DNA of 14,237 bases from Azophilus sp964572185 (GCA_964572185.1 CAZNFI010000074.1:1-14237), one strand, 5' to 3'; positions 5,890 to 14,071 are shown, counted from the first letter of the stretch. A program made the numbers and translations. Notes: generated by a model from the letters alone, not told the origin.

Positions 5890-7194
5890 GTGAACGAATC
5901 GCTGCCCCCGTTGCGCCTCGGCATTGCCGGCCTCGGCACGGTCGCCCGTGGCGTCCTGGAACTGCTTGCCGCCAATTCACGGTCCCTGCAGCGGCAGGCA
6001 GGGCGCGGCATGGCCGTGGTCGCGGTCGCCAGCCGCACCCCCCGCCCGGAGGTGGACCTGGCGGGCGCCAGATTCTCGACCGACTTGAGCACCCTGCACC
6101 ATGCCGACATCGATGTGGTGGTCGAACTCATCGGCGGTGAAGACCGGGCTTTGGCCCTGGTGCGGGCGGCGCTGGACGGTGGGCAATCCGTGGTCACCGC
6201 CAACAAGGCCCTTATTGCCGCTCACGGCGAGGAACTGCTGGGCAGGGTTACCGGCAACGGGGTGAGGCTGGGTTTCGAAGCTGCCGTGGCCGGGGGCATA
6301 CCAATCATCGGCGCACTCACGCGGGGGCTGGTGGCCAGCCGGGTGCAAACCGTTGCGGGCATCATCAATGGCACTTCGAACTACATACTCACGGCGATGG
6401 CCAACGAAGGATCGACCTTCGGCGATGCGCTCGCCAGGGCCCAGGCGCTCGGCTATGCGGAAGCCGACCCGAGCTTCGATGTGGAAGGGATCGACGCCGC
6501 TCAGAAACTTGCCATTCTGGCGGCGCTGGCATTCGATATGGGGCTGGCAACCCGTGGGGTGTTCACCGAGGGAATCGCCGGCGTCACCAGCGAAGACATC
6601 GGCTATGCCGCGGAGTTGGGTTACCGCATCAAGCACCTCGGCATAACGCGTCGCGCCGCGGGCGGCATCGAAGCCCGGGTACACCCGACTCTGGTGCCGG
6701 AGCGCAGCATGCTGGCCAAGGTCGACGGCGTCATGAATGCGGTGCTGGTGGAGAGCGACGCGGCCGGGCCGACCCTGTTCCACGGTGCGGGCGCGGGCGC
6801 CGCGCCGACGGCATCGGCGGTGGTGGCCGACCTGGTTGCCATCGCCCGCGGCGAAGCCCTGAAACACCGCATCGGCGGTGAACGGCATGACATGGTTTCC
6901 ATCGATGACGTGCAGTCGGCTTTCTACCTGCGCATTCCGGCCCGCGATGTCCCGGGCGTATTCGGCAAGCTGGCCAACATTCTGGGCGACCGCGACATCA
7001 GCATAGAAGGGGTGGTGCAGCGGGAACGGGCCATTCGCATCAACGGTGACGGCGACGCCTCTTCCTGGGTGCCGATCGTCATGGTGACCAACAGCGTTCG
7101 CCACCATGTTGTCGACGAGGCGCTCGCCGCGGTGGCGGCCATGCCGGAGGTGGTGGGCCCGGTTACCCGCATGCGCGTGGAGCACTTTGACTGA
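5890..7194 (+). CDS. hom: Homoserine dehydrogenase (monofunctional, ACT domain)
   Basis: Reduces aspartate semialdehyde to homoserine with NAD(P)H, the branch point toward threonine and methionine. The 434-residue protein has a nucleotide-binding GLGTVARG (14-21), TANKALIA with the conserved Lys106, the catalytic region with EAAVAGGIPII, GIINGTSNYIL and GYAEADPSFDVEGIDAAQKL, and a C-terminal ACT domain from about residue 347 (FYLRIPARDVPGVFGKLANI), a usual site of threonine feedback. No kinase domain is fused. Start GTG 5890 directly follows the dsbC stop (TAG|GTG), so coupling with dsbC is likely. thrC does not follow; recJ begins eight bases before the hom stop is complete. Confidence 0.96.
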   Translation: MNESLPPLRLGIAGLGTVARGVLELLAANSRSLQRQAGRGMAVVAVASRTPRPEVDLAGARFSTDLSTLHHADIDVVVELIGGEDRALALVRAALDGGQSVVTANKALIAAHGEELLGRVTGNGVRLGFEAAVAGGIPIIGALTRGLVASRVQTVAGIINGTSNYILTAMANEGSTFGDALARAQALGYAEADPSFDVEGIDAAQKLAILAALAFDMGLATRGVFTEGIAGVTSEDIGYAAELGYRIKHLGITRRAAGGIEARVHPTLVPERSMLAKVDGVMNAVLVESDAAGPTLFHGAGAGAAPTASAVVADLVAIARGEALKHRIGGERHDMVSIDDVQSAFYLRIPARDVPGVFGKLANILGDRDISIEGVVQRERAIRINGDGDASSWVPIVMVTNSVRHHVVDEALAAVAAMPEVVGPVTRMRVEHFD

Positions 7195-8908
7195 CACACT
7201 GCCGACCATAGTCGAACGATCCGGTTCGTTACCCGATCTCCGGGGTGTTTCCGGCCTGCTGCGCAGAATCTACGGCAACCGCGGGGTGCGATCCGAAGAC
7301 GACCTGAACCTGTCCCTGGCGACGCTCGCCGACACTTCGGGCATGCGCGACCTGGAGGCCGCGGCATTGCGCATTGCCGATTCGGTGCAGAACGGGGAGC
7401 GCATCCTGTTCGTGGGCGACTACGACGCGGACGGCGCCACATCGGTGGCGCTTGGCGTGTCGCTGCTGCGCGCCTTCGGGGCGGCCCGGGTCGAGTTTGT
7501 GGTGCCCAACCGTTTCGAGTACGGCTATGGGTTGTCCGAAGCGATCGTGCGCGAAGCCCTGCAGGCCGGGCCGGATCTGCTGATTACCGTCGACAACGGC
7601 ATCTCCAGCGTTGCCGGCGTCGAACTGGCCAATGCCAACGGCGTCGACGTGATCGTCACCGATCACCACATTCCGGGCGCCGAGTTGCCGGCGGCTTACG
7701 CCATCGTCAACCCGAACGCGCCGGGCTGCGCGTTTCCAAGCAAGGCGATCGCCGGGGTCGGCGTGATCTACTTCGTGATCAACCGGGTGCGGCGCATTCT
7801 CAAGGCCAGGCGCTGGTTTGAGCAGCAACGGCTGCCGGAGCCGAACCTGGCTGACTGGCTGGACCTGGTTGCGCTCGGCACGGTAGCCGATGTGGTGCCG
7901 TTCGACCGTAACAACCGCGTTCTGGTTCACCAGGGCCTGCTGCGCATCCGTACAGGCAGGTGCCGGCCCGGCATTGTGGCGTTGATGGAGTTCGCGAAGC
8001 GGGATGCGGCGTCGTTGCGTGCTTCCGACCTGGGCTTCTACCTCGGCCCGAGGCTGAACGCGGCCGGGCGCCTGCAGGACATGAGCGTGGGCATCCGCTG
8101 CCTGCTGGCGCCATCGCTTGAGGAAGCGCGGCGCCATGCCCAGGTGCTGGAAGAACTCAACAGCACCAGGCGCGAGTTGCAGCAGGCGATGGTTGCCGAA
8201 GCCGAGCTGATCGTGCACCGGGAACGGCAGAACCTGGGCGATCGAGTGGGTGTCTGCGTATTCGATCCGGCCTGGCACCAGGGAATCGTCGGTATCGTCG
8301 CCGGCCGCCTGAAAGACCGCATCAACCGGCCGGTCGTTGCCTTTGCCCCTGCCGGCGATGCCGAGCCGCATGCGCTGCGCGGCTCCGCCCGCTCGGTTGC
8401 GCAACTGCACATCCGCGATGCATTCGATGCCATCGCCAGCCGCCACCCGGGGTTGCTGGTGAAATTCGGCGGGCATGCCATGGCGGCCGGGCTTTCCATC
8501 CGGCGCCTGCAGTACCGGCAGTTCGCCGAGGCGTTCGACCTCGAAGTGCGCAATCGGCTTCCCGGTTCGGCACTCGATGCTAAAATCGAAACCGACGGTC
8601 AACTCGACGGCAGCGAAATCACCCTGGAGAACGCCCGGCAACTGCACTTTGGTGGCCCATGGGGCCAGGCATTCCCCGAGCCCCGGTTTCACGGGGAATT
8701 CGAGGTCGTGAGCCAGCGAGTGGTTGGGCAGCAACACCTGAAACTGGTGCTCAAGACCGATGGGCGCATTGTCGATGCCATAGCTTTCGGGCAGGCACCG
8801 CTCGCCGGGGTCGAACGGGTACGGGCCATCTACCTGTTGGAGGTCAACGACTACGGTCCGGACCCGACCGTGCAACTGGTGCTTCGCCACCTTCAGTCAC
8901 TGGAGTGA
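7187..8908 (+). CDS. recJ: Single-stranded-DNA-specific exonuclease RecJ
   Basis: 5'-3' exonuclease on single-stranded DNA used in RecFOR recombination, mismatch repair and base excision repair. At 573 residues it is close to the E. coli size. DHH phosphoesterase motifs: GDYDADGATS (77-86, metal-binding Asp residues), VDNGISS (135-141) and TDHH (158-161). The DHHA1 domain carries GGHAMAAG (428-435), and a C-terminal OB-like domain follows. The longer in-frame ORF reads back into hom without family similarity; TTG 7187 gives the expected short N-terminus, overlaps hom by eight bases (TTGACTGA) and has GGAG a few bases upstream. Its place next to dsbC/xerD matches enterobacteria, with hom inserted between. 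Confidence 0.96.
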   Translation: MTDTLPTIVERSGSLPDLRGVSGLLRRIYGNRGVRSEDDLNLSLATLADTSGMRDLEAAALRIADSVQNGERILFVGDYDADGATSVALGVSLLRAFGAARVEFVVPNRFEYGYGLSEAIVREALQAGPDLLITVDNGISSVAGVELANANGVDVIVTDHHIPGAELPAAYAIVNPNAPGCAFPSKAIAGVGVIYFVINRVRRILKARRWFEQQRLPEPNLADWLDLVALGTVADVVPFDRNNRVLVHQGLLRIRTGRCRPGIVALMEFAKRDAASLRASDLGFYLGPRLNAAGRLQDMSVGIRCLLAPSLEEARRHAQVLEELNSTRRELQQAMVAEAELIVHRERQNLGDRVGVCVFDPAWHQGIVGIVAGRLKDRINRPVVAFAPAGDAEPHALRGSARSVAQLHIRDAFDAIASRHPGLLVKFGGHAMAAGLSIRRLQYRQFAEAFDLEVRNRLPGSALDAKIETDGQLDGSEITLENARQLHFGGPWGQAFPEPRFHGEFEVVSQRVVGQQHLKLVLKTDGRIVDAIAFGQAPLAGVERVRAIYLLEVNDYGPDPTVQLVLRHLQSLE

Positions 8909-8984
8909 TTGCCTTGGAAATCCCTTGTTTGAGGATCGGCCCCGCGAATGAGTCAACCGTCAAGCCGTCTACCGCCCTCTCATT

Positions 8985-9008
8985 GCCAAGGGGTGGCGCC
9001 CCGTTGGC
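8985..9008 (+). promoter_or_regulatory. Hairpin immediately before the TonB-receptor start
   Basis: GCCAAGGGG (8985-8993) pairs with CCCC plus TTGGC (8999-9002 and 9004-9008), with one bulged G and a 5-base loop, making a nine-pair stem. No T-run follows, so it is a weak terminator candidate for recJ. It covers the only Shine-Dalgarno-like purines (GGGG) before GTG 9012, so it might limit translation of the receptor. The rest of 8909-9011 shows nothing clear. Confidence 0.4.
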
Positions 9009-9011
9009 GTC

Positions 9012-11651
9012 GTGTTCGTGCGCACCGGTTTCATAGGCACTGTGGGTTCTCGATTGCTGAGGAACGGGTTGCCGGCGGTCTGTGCGCTGATTCTCGTGTT
9101 CATGCCGGTTGCCGACGACGCCGCGGCGCAATCGGGCACCGTCGAGGAGCTGGTCGTCACCGCCAAGACCGGCAGCCGCATTGGCCGGCAGGGCGACTCG
9201 CCGTCGCCGTTGTCGAACTACCATGCCAACGACCTGCTCGATGCGGGCCTCAAGGATCTGCGCGATCTGGTCGGCGTTCTGTCCATCAACGCGGGGGCGG
9301 AAAACAACTCCGACAACCTCACCCAGAACTACACGGTTGGCACCGCCAACATCAACCTGCGCGGGCTGGGCGTCGCATCCACCCTGGTGCTGCTGAACGG
9401 CCGGCGCCAGGTGTTGTCGGCGGTACAGACCGATGATGGCTCCAGCTTCGTGGACCTTGCCGCGCTGGTGCCGATGCTGGCCATCGAGCGGGTAGAAATT
9501 CTCAAGGACGGCGCCGCGGCCATCTACGGGTCCGAGGCGGTGGCCGGCGTCGCCAACTTCATCACCCGCCGCGGATACGAAGGATTCGAGTTTCAGGCGG
9601 AGTACCGCAGCCGCAGCAACGACGGTTCCCAGGACGACCTGACCCTGGACGGGGTGTTCGGCGGGCGTTTCGGTAGCGGCGGCGAGTTCCTGATCGCCGC
9701 CAGCTATCTCGACCGCACCAGCCTGCTGCTCACCGAGGTCGACTGGTTGCGCCCGGCCACCAGCGGCTTCGGCAATCCGGGCAGTTTCAACGTGCCGTCG
9801 CTGGGGCGCACTGTCGCCGATCCGGGCTGCGGCCGTTACCAGGGGCTGGTGCAGGAGTTGGCGGGGGGCAGTGAGATATGCCGCTTCGATTACGGCCCGC
9901 AGCTTACCGCCGTGCCCGACGAGCAACGCCTCAAGGCGTGGGGCCGTATGGACTGGCGCTGGGGCAGCGCCGGGAGCCTCTGGGCCGAACTGGGCTATGC
10001 GCGCAACGACATCTGGCGTGAGGTCTCGCCGAGCTTTCCGGTACTGAACACGCCCGTGGTGCCGGCCTACCACCCGGCCAATCCGTTCGGCGAAGACGTG
10101 TTCTTCCAGGGTCGGCCATACGGTTACGGCCACCCGCCGGAAATCAACTATTACGATCACGAGACCGTTCGCTTCGCCATCGGCCTCGCCGGCAGCGTCA
10201 GGGAAACGCTTGCCTGGGACCTTGCGCTGGTACGCGGGACCAACGATGCGCTATTGAATCCCCGGGATGTCAACGCGGCGAATTTTCAGGCCGCACTGCG
10301 GGGTTTCGGAGGCTTCGGGTGCGAAGCCGGCCAAGCCGTCGGAGCGCCGGGCCTGGCGGGGCGGGACGGCTGCCTGTTCTTCAATCCATTCAGTACCAGT
10401 TTCGAAGCCGCGCCGGGCGATGCGCGGTTCAATGGGCCTGATCTGTACGAATTCATCATCGGCGACTATGCGGGCGACGGGCGCTCGCAACTGACCACGG
10501 TGGAGGTGAACGTCTCCGGCGAATTGCCCGGCGCGCGTGGCGGCTTTGCCGTGGGTGCGCAGTATCGCGACCAGTCGCTTGACTACGCCTACGATGCGGT
10601 CACCCGCAACGACGGCTGGGCGTTCCTGATCGGCAACCCGGACTTCGCGGCTGCCGACGAGGTGTACGCGGCCTATGGCGAGATCTGGCTGCCGGTCGCG
10701 GACCGTTTCGAAGTTACCGGGGCGCTCCGATACGAGGACTACGGCTCGGGTGTGGGCGACACCCTGGATCCCAAGGCGACGCTGCTGTTCCGGGCCACGG
10801 ACAACTTTTCTCTGCGCAGTTCCTACAGCACCTCATTCCGGGCACCGTCGCCGTTCCAGACCCGCGGGGCGCAGACCAACTTCACCAACATCGTCGATCA
10901 CGACGGCTCGCGCACCTTTGCGGGGCGGCGTACCCTGGGCGATGCGGCCCTCGAGCCGGAGACCTCCCGGGCATTCAATGCGGGGCTGACCTGGCGCGCA
11001 GGGGGCCACTGGGCATTCAGCGCGGATTACTGGCGCTACTCCTTCAAGGACGTGCTGCGCAAGGAGAATGCCCAGGCTATCGTCAATGCCGACCCGTTCG
11101 ATGCGCGCATCGAACGCACTTCGGCGGGCACCATTGCCATCGTCAACGTCGCCTTCATCAATGCCGACCGCATCAAGACCAGCGGCATCGACCTGTCTGC
11201 CAGCGGCACGGTCGCGGCGGGAGGCGGCCTGCTTGCCGGCTGGGCCGAGGCGACCTGGCTGTTGGCCTATGACGTCACCAACGCCGGCATCGCCATCGAT
11301 GCGCTGGGCAAACTGAACCGTGCCAACCCGGGCGCACCCAATCAGCGGTTCCGCGCCGTCGCCGGCCTGTCCTGGTCCCGTGAACGACTGCAGGTCAACG
11401 CGCTGGTGCGACACGTAGGCGGCTACCAGGACGATGGCGGCGGTTCCATCAACAGCTTCACGACCCTGGACGCAAACATCCGCTTCTCGCTCGGCGGCCT
11501 GATGGGCGCCGGTGAAACGTCGATCACACTGGGTGCCGTTAACCTGTTCGATGCCGACCCGCCCTACGTCGACATCGCCGGCAGTTACGACCCACGCTCC
11601 GCCGATCCGCGTGGACGGCGCCTGTTTGTTTCGCTGGGGGTGAAGATCTGA
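9012..11651 (+). CDS. TonB-dependent outer-membrane receptor
   Basis: Active importer of a large or scarce ligand across the outer membrane, powered by TonB-ExbBD. The 879 residues show a signal peptide (about 1-40, hydrophobic 19-31, ending DAAAQ), a TonB-box-like EELVVTA (45-51), a plug domain (about 58-188) with INLRGLG, TLVLLNGRR, ERVEILKDGAAAIYGSEAV and GVANFITRR, then a long beta-barrel. The segments SSYSTSFRAPSPFQTRG and AVNLFDADPPYVDIAG are typical late-barrel sequences. Pairs of cysteines in probable extracellular loops (GCGRYQG...EIC; FGCEAG...DGCLFFNPF) recall a subfamily common in degraders of organic compounds. Start GTG 9012 is the best available; GTG 9018 is possible. The ligand is unknown. 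It faces a TetR/oxygenase unit. Confidence 0.93.
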   Translation: MFVRTGFIGTVGSRLLRNGLPAVCALILVFMPVADDAAAQSGTVEELVVTAKTGSRIGRQGDSPSPLSNYHANDLLDAGLKDLRDLVGVLSINAGAENNSDNLTQNYTVGTANINLRGLGVASTLVLLNGRRQVLSAVQTDDGSSFVDLAALVPMLAIERVEILKDGAAAIYGSEAVAGVANFITRRGYEGFEFQAEYRSRSNDGSQDDLTLDGVFGGRFGSGGEFLIAASYLDRTSLLLTEVDWLRPATSGFGNPGSFNVPSLGRTVADPGCGRYQGLVQELAGGSEICRFDYGPQLTAVPDEQRLKAWGRMDWRWGSAGSLWAELGYARNDIWREVSPSFPVLNTPVVPAYHPANPFGEDVFFQGRPYGYGHPPEINYYDHETVRFAIGLAGSVRETLAWDLALVRGTNDALLNPRDVNAANFQAALRGFGGFGCEAGQAVGAPGLAGRDGCLFFNPFSTSFEAAPGDARFNGPDLYEFIIGDYAGDGRSQLTTVEVNVSGELPGARGGFAVGAQYRDQSLDYAYDAVTRNDGWAFLIGNPDFAAADEVYAAYGEIWLPVADRFEVTGALRYEDYGSGVGDTLDPKATLLFRATDNFSLRSSYSTSFRAPSPFQTRGAQTNFTNIVDHDGSRTFAGRRTLGDAALEPETSRAFNAGLTWRAGGHWAFSADYWRYSFKDVLRKENAQAIVNADPFDARIERTSAGTIAIVNVAFINADRIKTSGIDLSASGTVAAGGGLLAGWAEATWLLAYDVTNAGIAIDALGKLNRANPGAPNQRFRAVAGLSWSRERLQVNALVRHVGGYQDDGGGSINSFTTLDANIRFSLGGLMGAGETSITLGAVNLFDADPPYVDIAGSYDPRSADPRGRRLFVSLGVKI

Positions 11652-11660
11652 CGTGAGCAG

Positions 11661-12035
11661 ATGATCGTATGGGCAGTCCTGCTGGCCCGCGTGCTCGGAA
11701 CCGCGGTGCTGTCCTGCGTACCTGGCATGGCGGGCGGTCAGGCACTGATGCGCAATCCGTTTTCGCTGCTGCCGGTAGCGGCGGCTATGATCGTGCACGG
11801 GGCGGTGCAGGCCACCTGCAACCATGCGCGCCGGGCATTCCTGCATCGTCACCAGCAGTGGCGCATGGTCCCGCCGTACCTGGCCGGCACAGCCGTGGAA
11901 CTGTTGCCGTGCGCCGCGGCTCGCCGCAGCCCGCGCCAGCACGGGGGCGGGTCAGTCCTCGGCGGACACCAGCCGGGACATGCCGGCCGCGAAAAACGGC
12001 GCCAGTTTATCCACCATCGTTGCCAGATCGGATGA
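11661..12035 (+). CDS. Possible small membrane protein, unrecognised
   Basis: A 124-codon ORF starting ten bases after the receptor stop. The first ~95 codons have the strong G/C bias in third positions seen in real genes here and encode two hydrophobic stretches (about 2-20 and 35-50) separated by Gly/Asn, then a basic region. I do not recognise the family. The last 28 codons overlap the convergent TetR gene and look like its shadow, so the ORF may be spurious, or a gene whose end has been lost. A competing reading frame from 11669 is less gene-like. Apart from this ORF, the 300 bases between receptor and regulator show no clear terminator. Confidence 0.3.
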   Translation: MIVWAVLLARVLGTAVLSCVPGMAGGQALMRNPFSLLPVAAAMIVHGAVQATCNHARRAFLHRHQQWRMVPPYLAGTAVELLPCAAARRSPRQHGGGSVLGGHQPGHAGREKRRQFIHHRCQIG

Positions 12036-12611
12036 CTTGCAGACACCGCCCGAGAGACGGTCGATGGCCTCCGTTTCGGCCATGGTGTTGATGATGGCGC
12101 CGGCGAGAAAACAGTGCGCCCAGTAGATGTCCTGATCCTCCGCCTCGGGGAAACACTCCTTCAGCAGACCGATGAACTCGGCGCTGATCGGATTGAAGGT
12201 CTGCATGAATGTCTGGACGTACGGCTCGGTGCGCCTGGTATTGCCGGCGCGAGCGAGCAGCCGGATGTAGTTCTTCCATCCGGGACCGCCGTTCAGGGAC
12301 AGATCCACCATGGGCCGCAGATACGCCTCCACCAGTTCGGCCGGGGAAGCCGTCCTGGCCCCGTTGCCGCCGGCCGCTTGCTGCATCGATGAACGGATGG
12401 CGTTGGAGTAATCCTCCGCCCTTCTGGCTATGACGGCACGGTACAGGTCCAGCTTGCTCGGGAAGTAGTAACCGAGCAGGCCGAGATGCACGCGCGACTG
12501 CTCGGCGATTTCCCTGGTGGTGGATCCGTAGAAGCCCTTTTCCGCAAAAACCTGTTCCGCGCCGTCCAGTATCTGTTTGCGCGAGTCGGTTCGCGTCGTA
12601 CCCCTGGCCAT
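11952..12611 (-). CDS. TetR/AcrR-family transcriptional regulator
   Basis: Ligand-responsive DNA-binding repressor. The 219 residues begin with a classic TetR helix-turn-helix: RKQILDGAEQVFAEKGF (11-27), STTREIAEQSRV (30-41) and GLLGYYFPSKLDLYRAV (44-60). The C-terminal ligand-binding domain (about 75-215) is all-helical and less conserved, with NYIRLLARAGN and FLAGAIINTMAETEAID segments of the kind seen in regulators of lipid or aromatic metabolism. It lies 33 bases behind the Rieske oxygenase gene on the same strand and in the same frame, so it is probably co-transcribed and may regulate it and possibly the receptor. No good ribosome binding site precedes the ATG, which would fit coupling to the upstream gene. 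Effector unknown. Confidence 0.92.
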   Translation of the reverse strand: MARGTTRTDSRKQILDGAEQVFAEKGFYGSTTREIAEQSRVHLGLLGYYFPSKLDLYRAVIARRAEDYSNAIRSSMQQAAGGNGARTASPAELVEAYLRPMVDLSLNGGPGWKNYIRLLARAGNTRRTEPYVQTFMQTFNPISAEFIGLLKECFPEAEDQDIYWAHCFLAGAIINTMAETEAIDRLSGGVCKSSDLATMVDKLAPFFAAGMSRLVSAED

Positions 12612-12644
12612 GAGGCGTTCAGCGAGGCTGGCGGGCAGCCGGAA

Positions 12645-13994
12645 TCACCGGCCGGGCGGGTTGCCGTCGAGGTAGTCGTGCAGCACTTCGTGGAAGCGCC
12701 GTACGCGTGTCTCCTGGGCAGCCAGGTAGGGTTCCTGGTAGCCGCGCGAATGCCAGCCGGTCTTTTGCCCGGCATTGAGCTGCCAGTCCTGAAAGACCAC
12801 CTGGTCGGACAGGTCGAGCACCCCCTGGCCGTTGTCGTACTCGCGGAAATCGAATTCCGCTTCCTCGACCTTCAACGGGTTGCGGGCTGTGCGGTGCACG
12901 TAGGTTTCCTGCCCCTCGACGGGATACGTCATGGACCAGAGGTCGAAGTAGCATTTCTCCGGGTCGGTGGCGTGGGGTTCCCAGCGGAACAGGCCGAAAT
13001 TGTCCGAAGAGGTGCCGAAGGCGATATTGGGGAAAATCGTCTGAAACGGGCTCTCGGTGAGTTCCTCGTCGGTCAGGTATTCGTAGTGGTGGTAACCCCG
13101 GTCTTTCCACAGGCGCCGTTTTGCGGCCTTGAGATCCCGCCAGCCCTGCAAGGCCTTGGCCCGGTAGTCGGGGTAGCTGTCCGGATCCAGGTCCCAGCGG
13201 CGCAACTCGTTGTCCCACCAGTCGTTCTTCTCGCCGTGCGGTATGTCCCTGAGCGACGGACGGCCCATCTGAATGATGCGCGCGTGGCCCATGGGGAACA
13301 TCTCGTAGCGGGAGGTGAAGTGGTCCTGATCGATGATGGGGGGCACCTGGGGGTGCGCCGTGCGGGTGTGGTATGACTCGTTGAAATTGTCCGACCAGAA
13401 CTTCCAGTTGCAATCGAGCGCGACGCGAATCCAGCGGGACCGCACGGTGCGTTCGAACTGGAAGTTCCTGTACACCTCCGGCAGCGGCGCCAGATAGTCC
13501 ATGAGTTCCGGTGCCTCATCGTCCATGGTGTACCAGACCAGGCTTGCCCAGGTGCGCACGCGCACCGGCTTGAGCCTGAGTTTGCCGACCGGGTCGCCCT
13601 GAATGAAATCGTCGCGGTCGGGACAGTCCTGCAACACGCCGTCAAGGCCCCAGCGCCAGCCGTGATAGGGGCAGTGAAAGCAGTCCTGGGCGCCATCGGA
13701 CCACACCAGCCGTTGCGCGCGGTGTCCGCAGGCGTTGTAGAAGCCCTTGAGCGAGCCGTCCGGCTGCTTGACGATGATCACCGACTCGCGCATGAAATTG
13801 TGGACGATGTAGTCGCCGGGCTCCTTGAGCTGTTTTACTCGCCCGGCGATGTGCCAGATTCTGGTCCACAGGTGGTCCCACTCGCGCTGCATGAAATCGC
13901 GGCAGTAGTAACGTTCCGGCGTGATTGGGTCGCCGCGCAGGTTGGCCGCATCCTTGCCGTCCATGGCAAGCGGGTGCTGGATAAAGTCATTCAT
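12645..13994 (-). CDS. Rieske non-heme iron oxygenase, alpha subunit
   Basis: Hydroxylating or demethylating oxygenase that takes electrons from a reductase through its Rieske cluster. In the 449-residue product the [2Fe-2S] motif is Cys89-x-His91, then 16 residues, Cys108-x-x-His111 (CGH...CPYH). The catalytic domain has NFNESYHTRTAH (203-214) with iron ligands His209 and His214, and a likely carboxylate ligand at Asp397 or nearby. Glu206 sits at the usual bridging-Asp position. A charged segment (about 245-315) enlarges the catalytic domain. ATG 13994 is chosen over an upstream in-frame start (14075) because the family N-terminus and an AGGGA site fit it and the promoter lies between. No beta subunit, ferredoxin or reductase gene is in the window. 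Substrate unknown: aromatic acids, quaternary amines and sterols are all possible. Confidence 0.93.
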   Translation of the reverse strand: MNDFIQHPLAMDGKDAANLRGDPITPERYYCRDFMQREWDHLWTRIWHIAGRVKQLKEPGDYIVHNFMRESVIIVKQPDGSLKGFYNACGHRAQRLVWSDGAQDCFHCPYHGWRWGLDGVLQDCPDRDDFIQGDPVGKLRLKPVRVRTWASLVWYTMDDEAPELMDYLAPLPEVYRNFQFERTVRSRWIRVALDCNWKFWSDNFNESYHTRTAHPQVPPIIDQDHFTSRYEMFPMGHARIIQMGRPSLRDIPHGEKNDWWDNELRRWDLDPDSYPDYRAKALQGWRDLKAAKRRLWKDRGYHHYEYLTDEELTESPFQTIFPNIAFGTSSDNFGLFRWEPHATDPEKCYFDLWSMTYPVEGQETYVHRTARNPLKVEEAEFDFREYDNGQGVLDLSDQVVFQDWQLNAGQKTGWHSRGYQEPYLAAQETRVRRFHEVLHDYLDGNPPGR

Positions 13995-14028
13995 GGATGA
14001 TTCCCTTTCCCGACAGGTTCCCCGGATA

Positions 14029-14057
14029 ACTTTAGCAGCGGCGCGGGCGGATGTCAG
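14029..14057 (-). promoter_or_regulatory. Sigma-70-like promoter of the oxygenase-tetR unit
   Basis: Read on the - strand: CTGACA (14057-14052, five of six matches to TTGACA), a 17-base spacer, and TAAAGT (14034-14029, four of six) preceded by an extended -10 TGC. Transcription would start near 14022, about 28 bases before the oxygenase ATG. The spacing and both elements agree well. Confidence 0.6.
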
Positions 14058-14071
14058 GAAGAGGGTTTCCC

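Noticed and set aside
5977..7209. 410-codon open frame on the - strand opposite hom
   Set aside because: Shadow of hom; rich in His, Arg and Gly without recognisable domains.
7229..8890. 553-codon open frame on the - strand opposite recJ
   Set aside because: Antisense shadow in GC-rich DNA; recJ on the + strand has complete family motifs, and the reverse translation has none.
10833..11942. 369-codon open frame on the - strand over the receptor's 3' end
   Set aside because: Opposite conserved beta-barrel sequence; no domain visible and no plausible start region.
12486..13376. 296-codon open frame on the + strand opposite the oxygenase
   Set aside because: The - strand product has the Rieske and iron motifs; this is its shadow.
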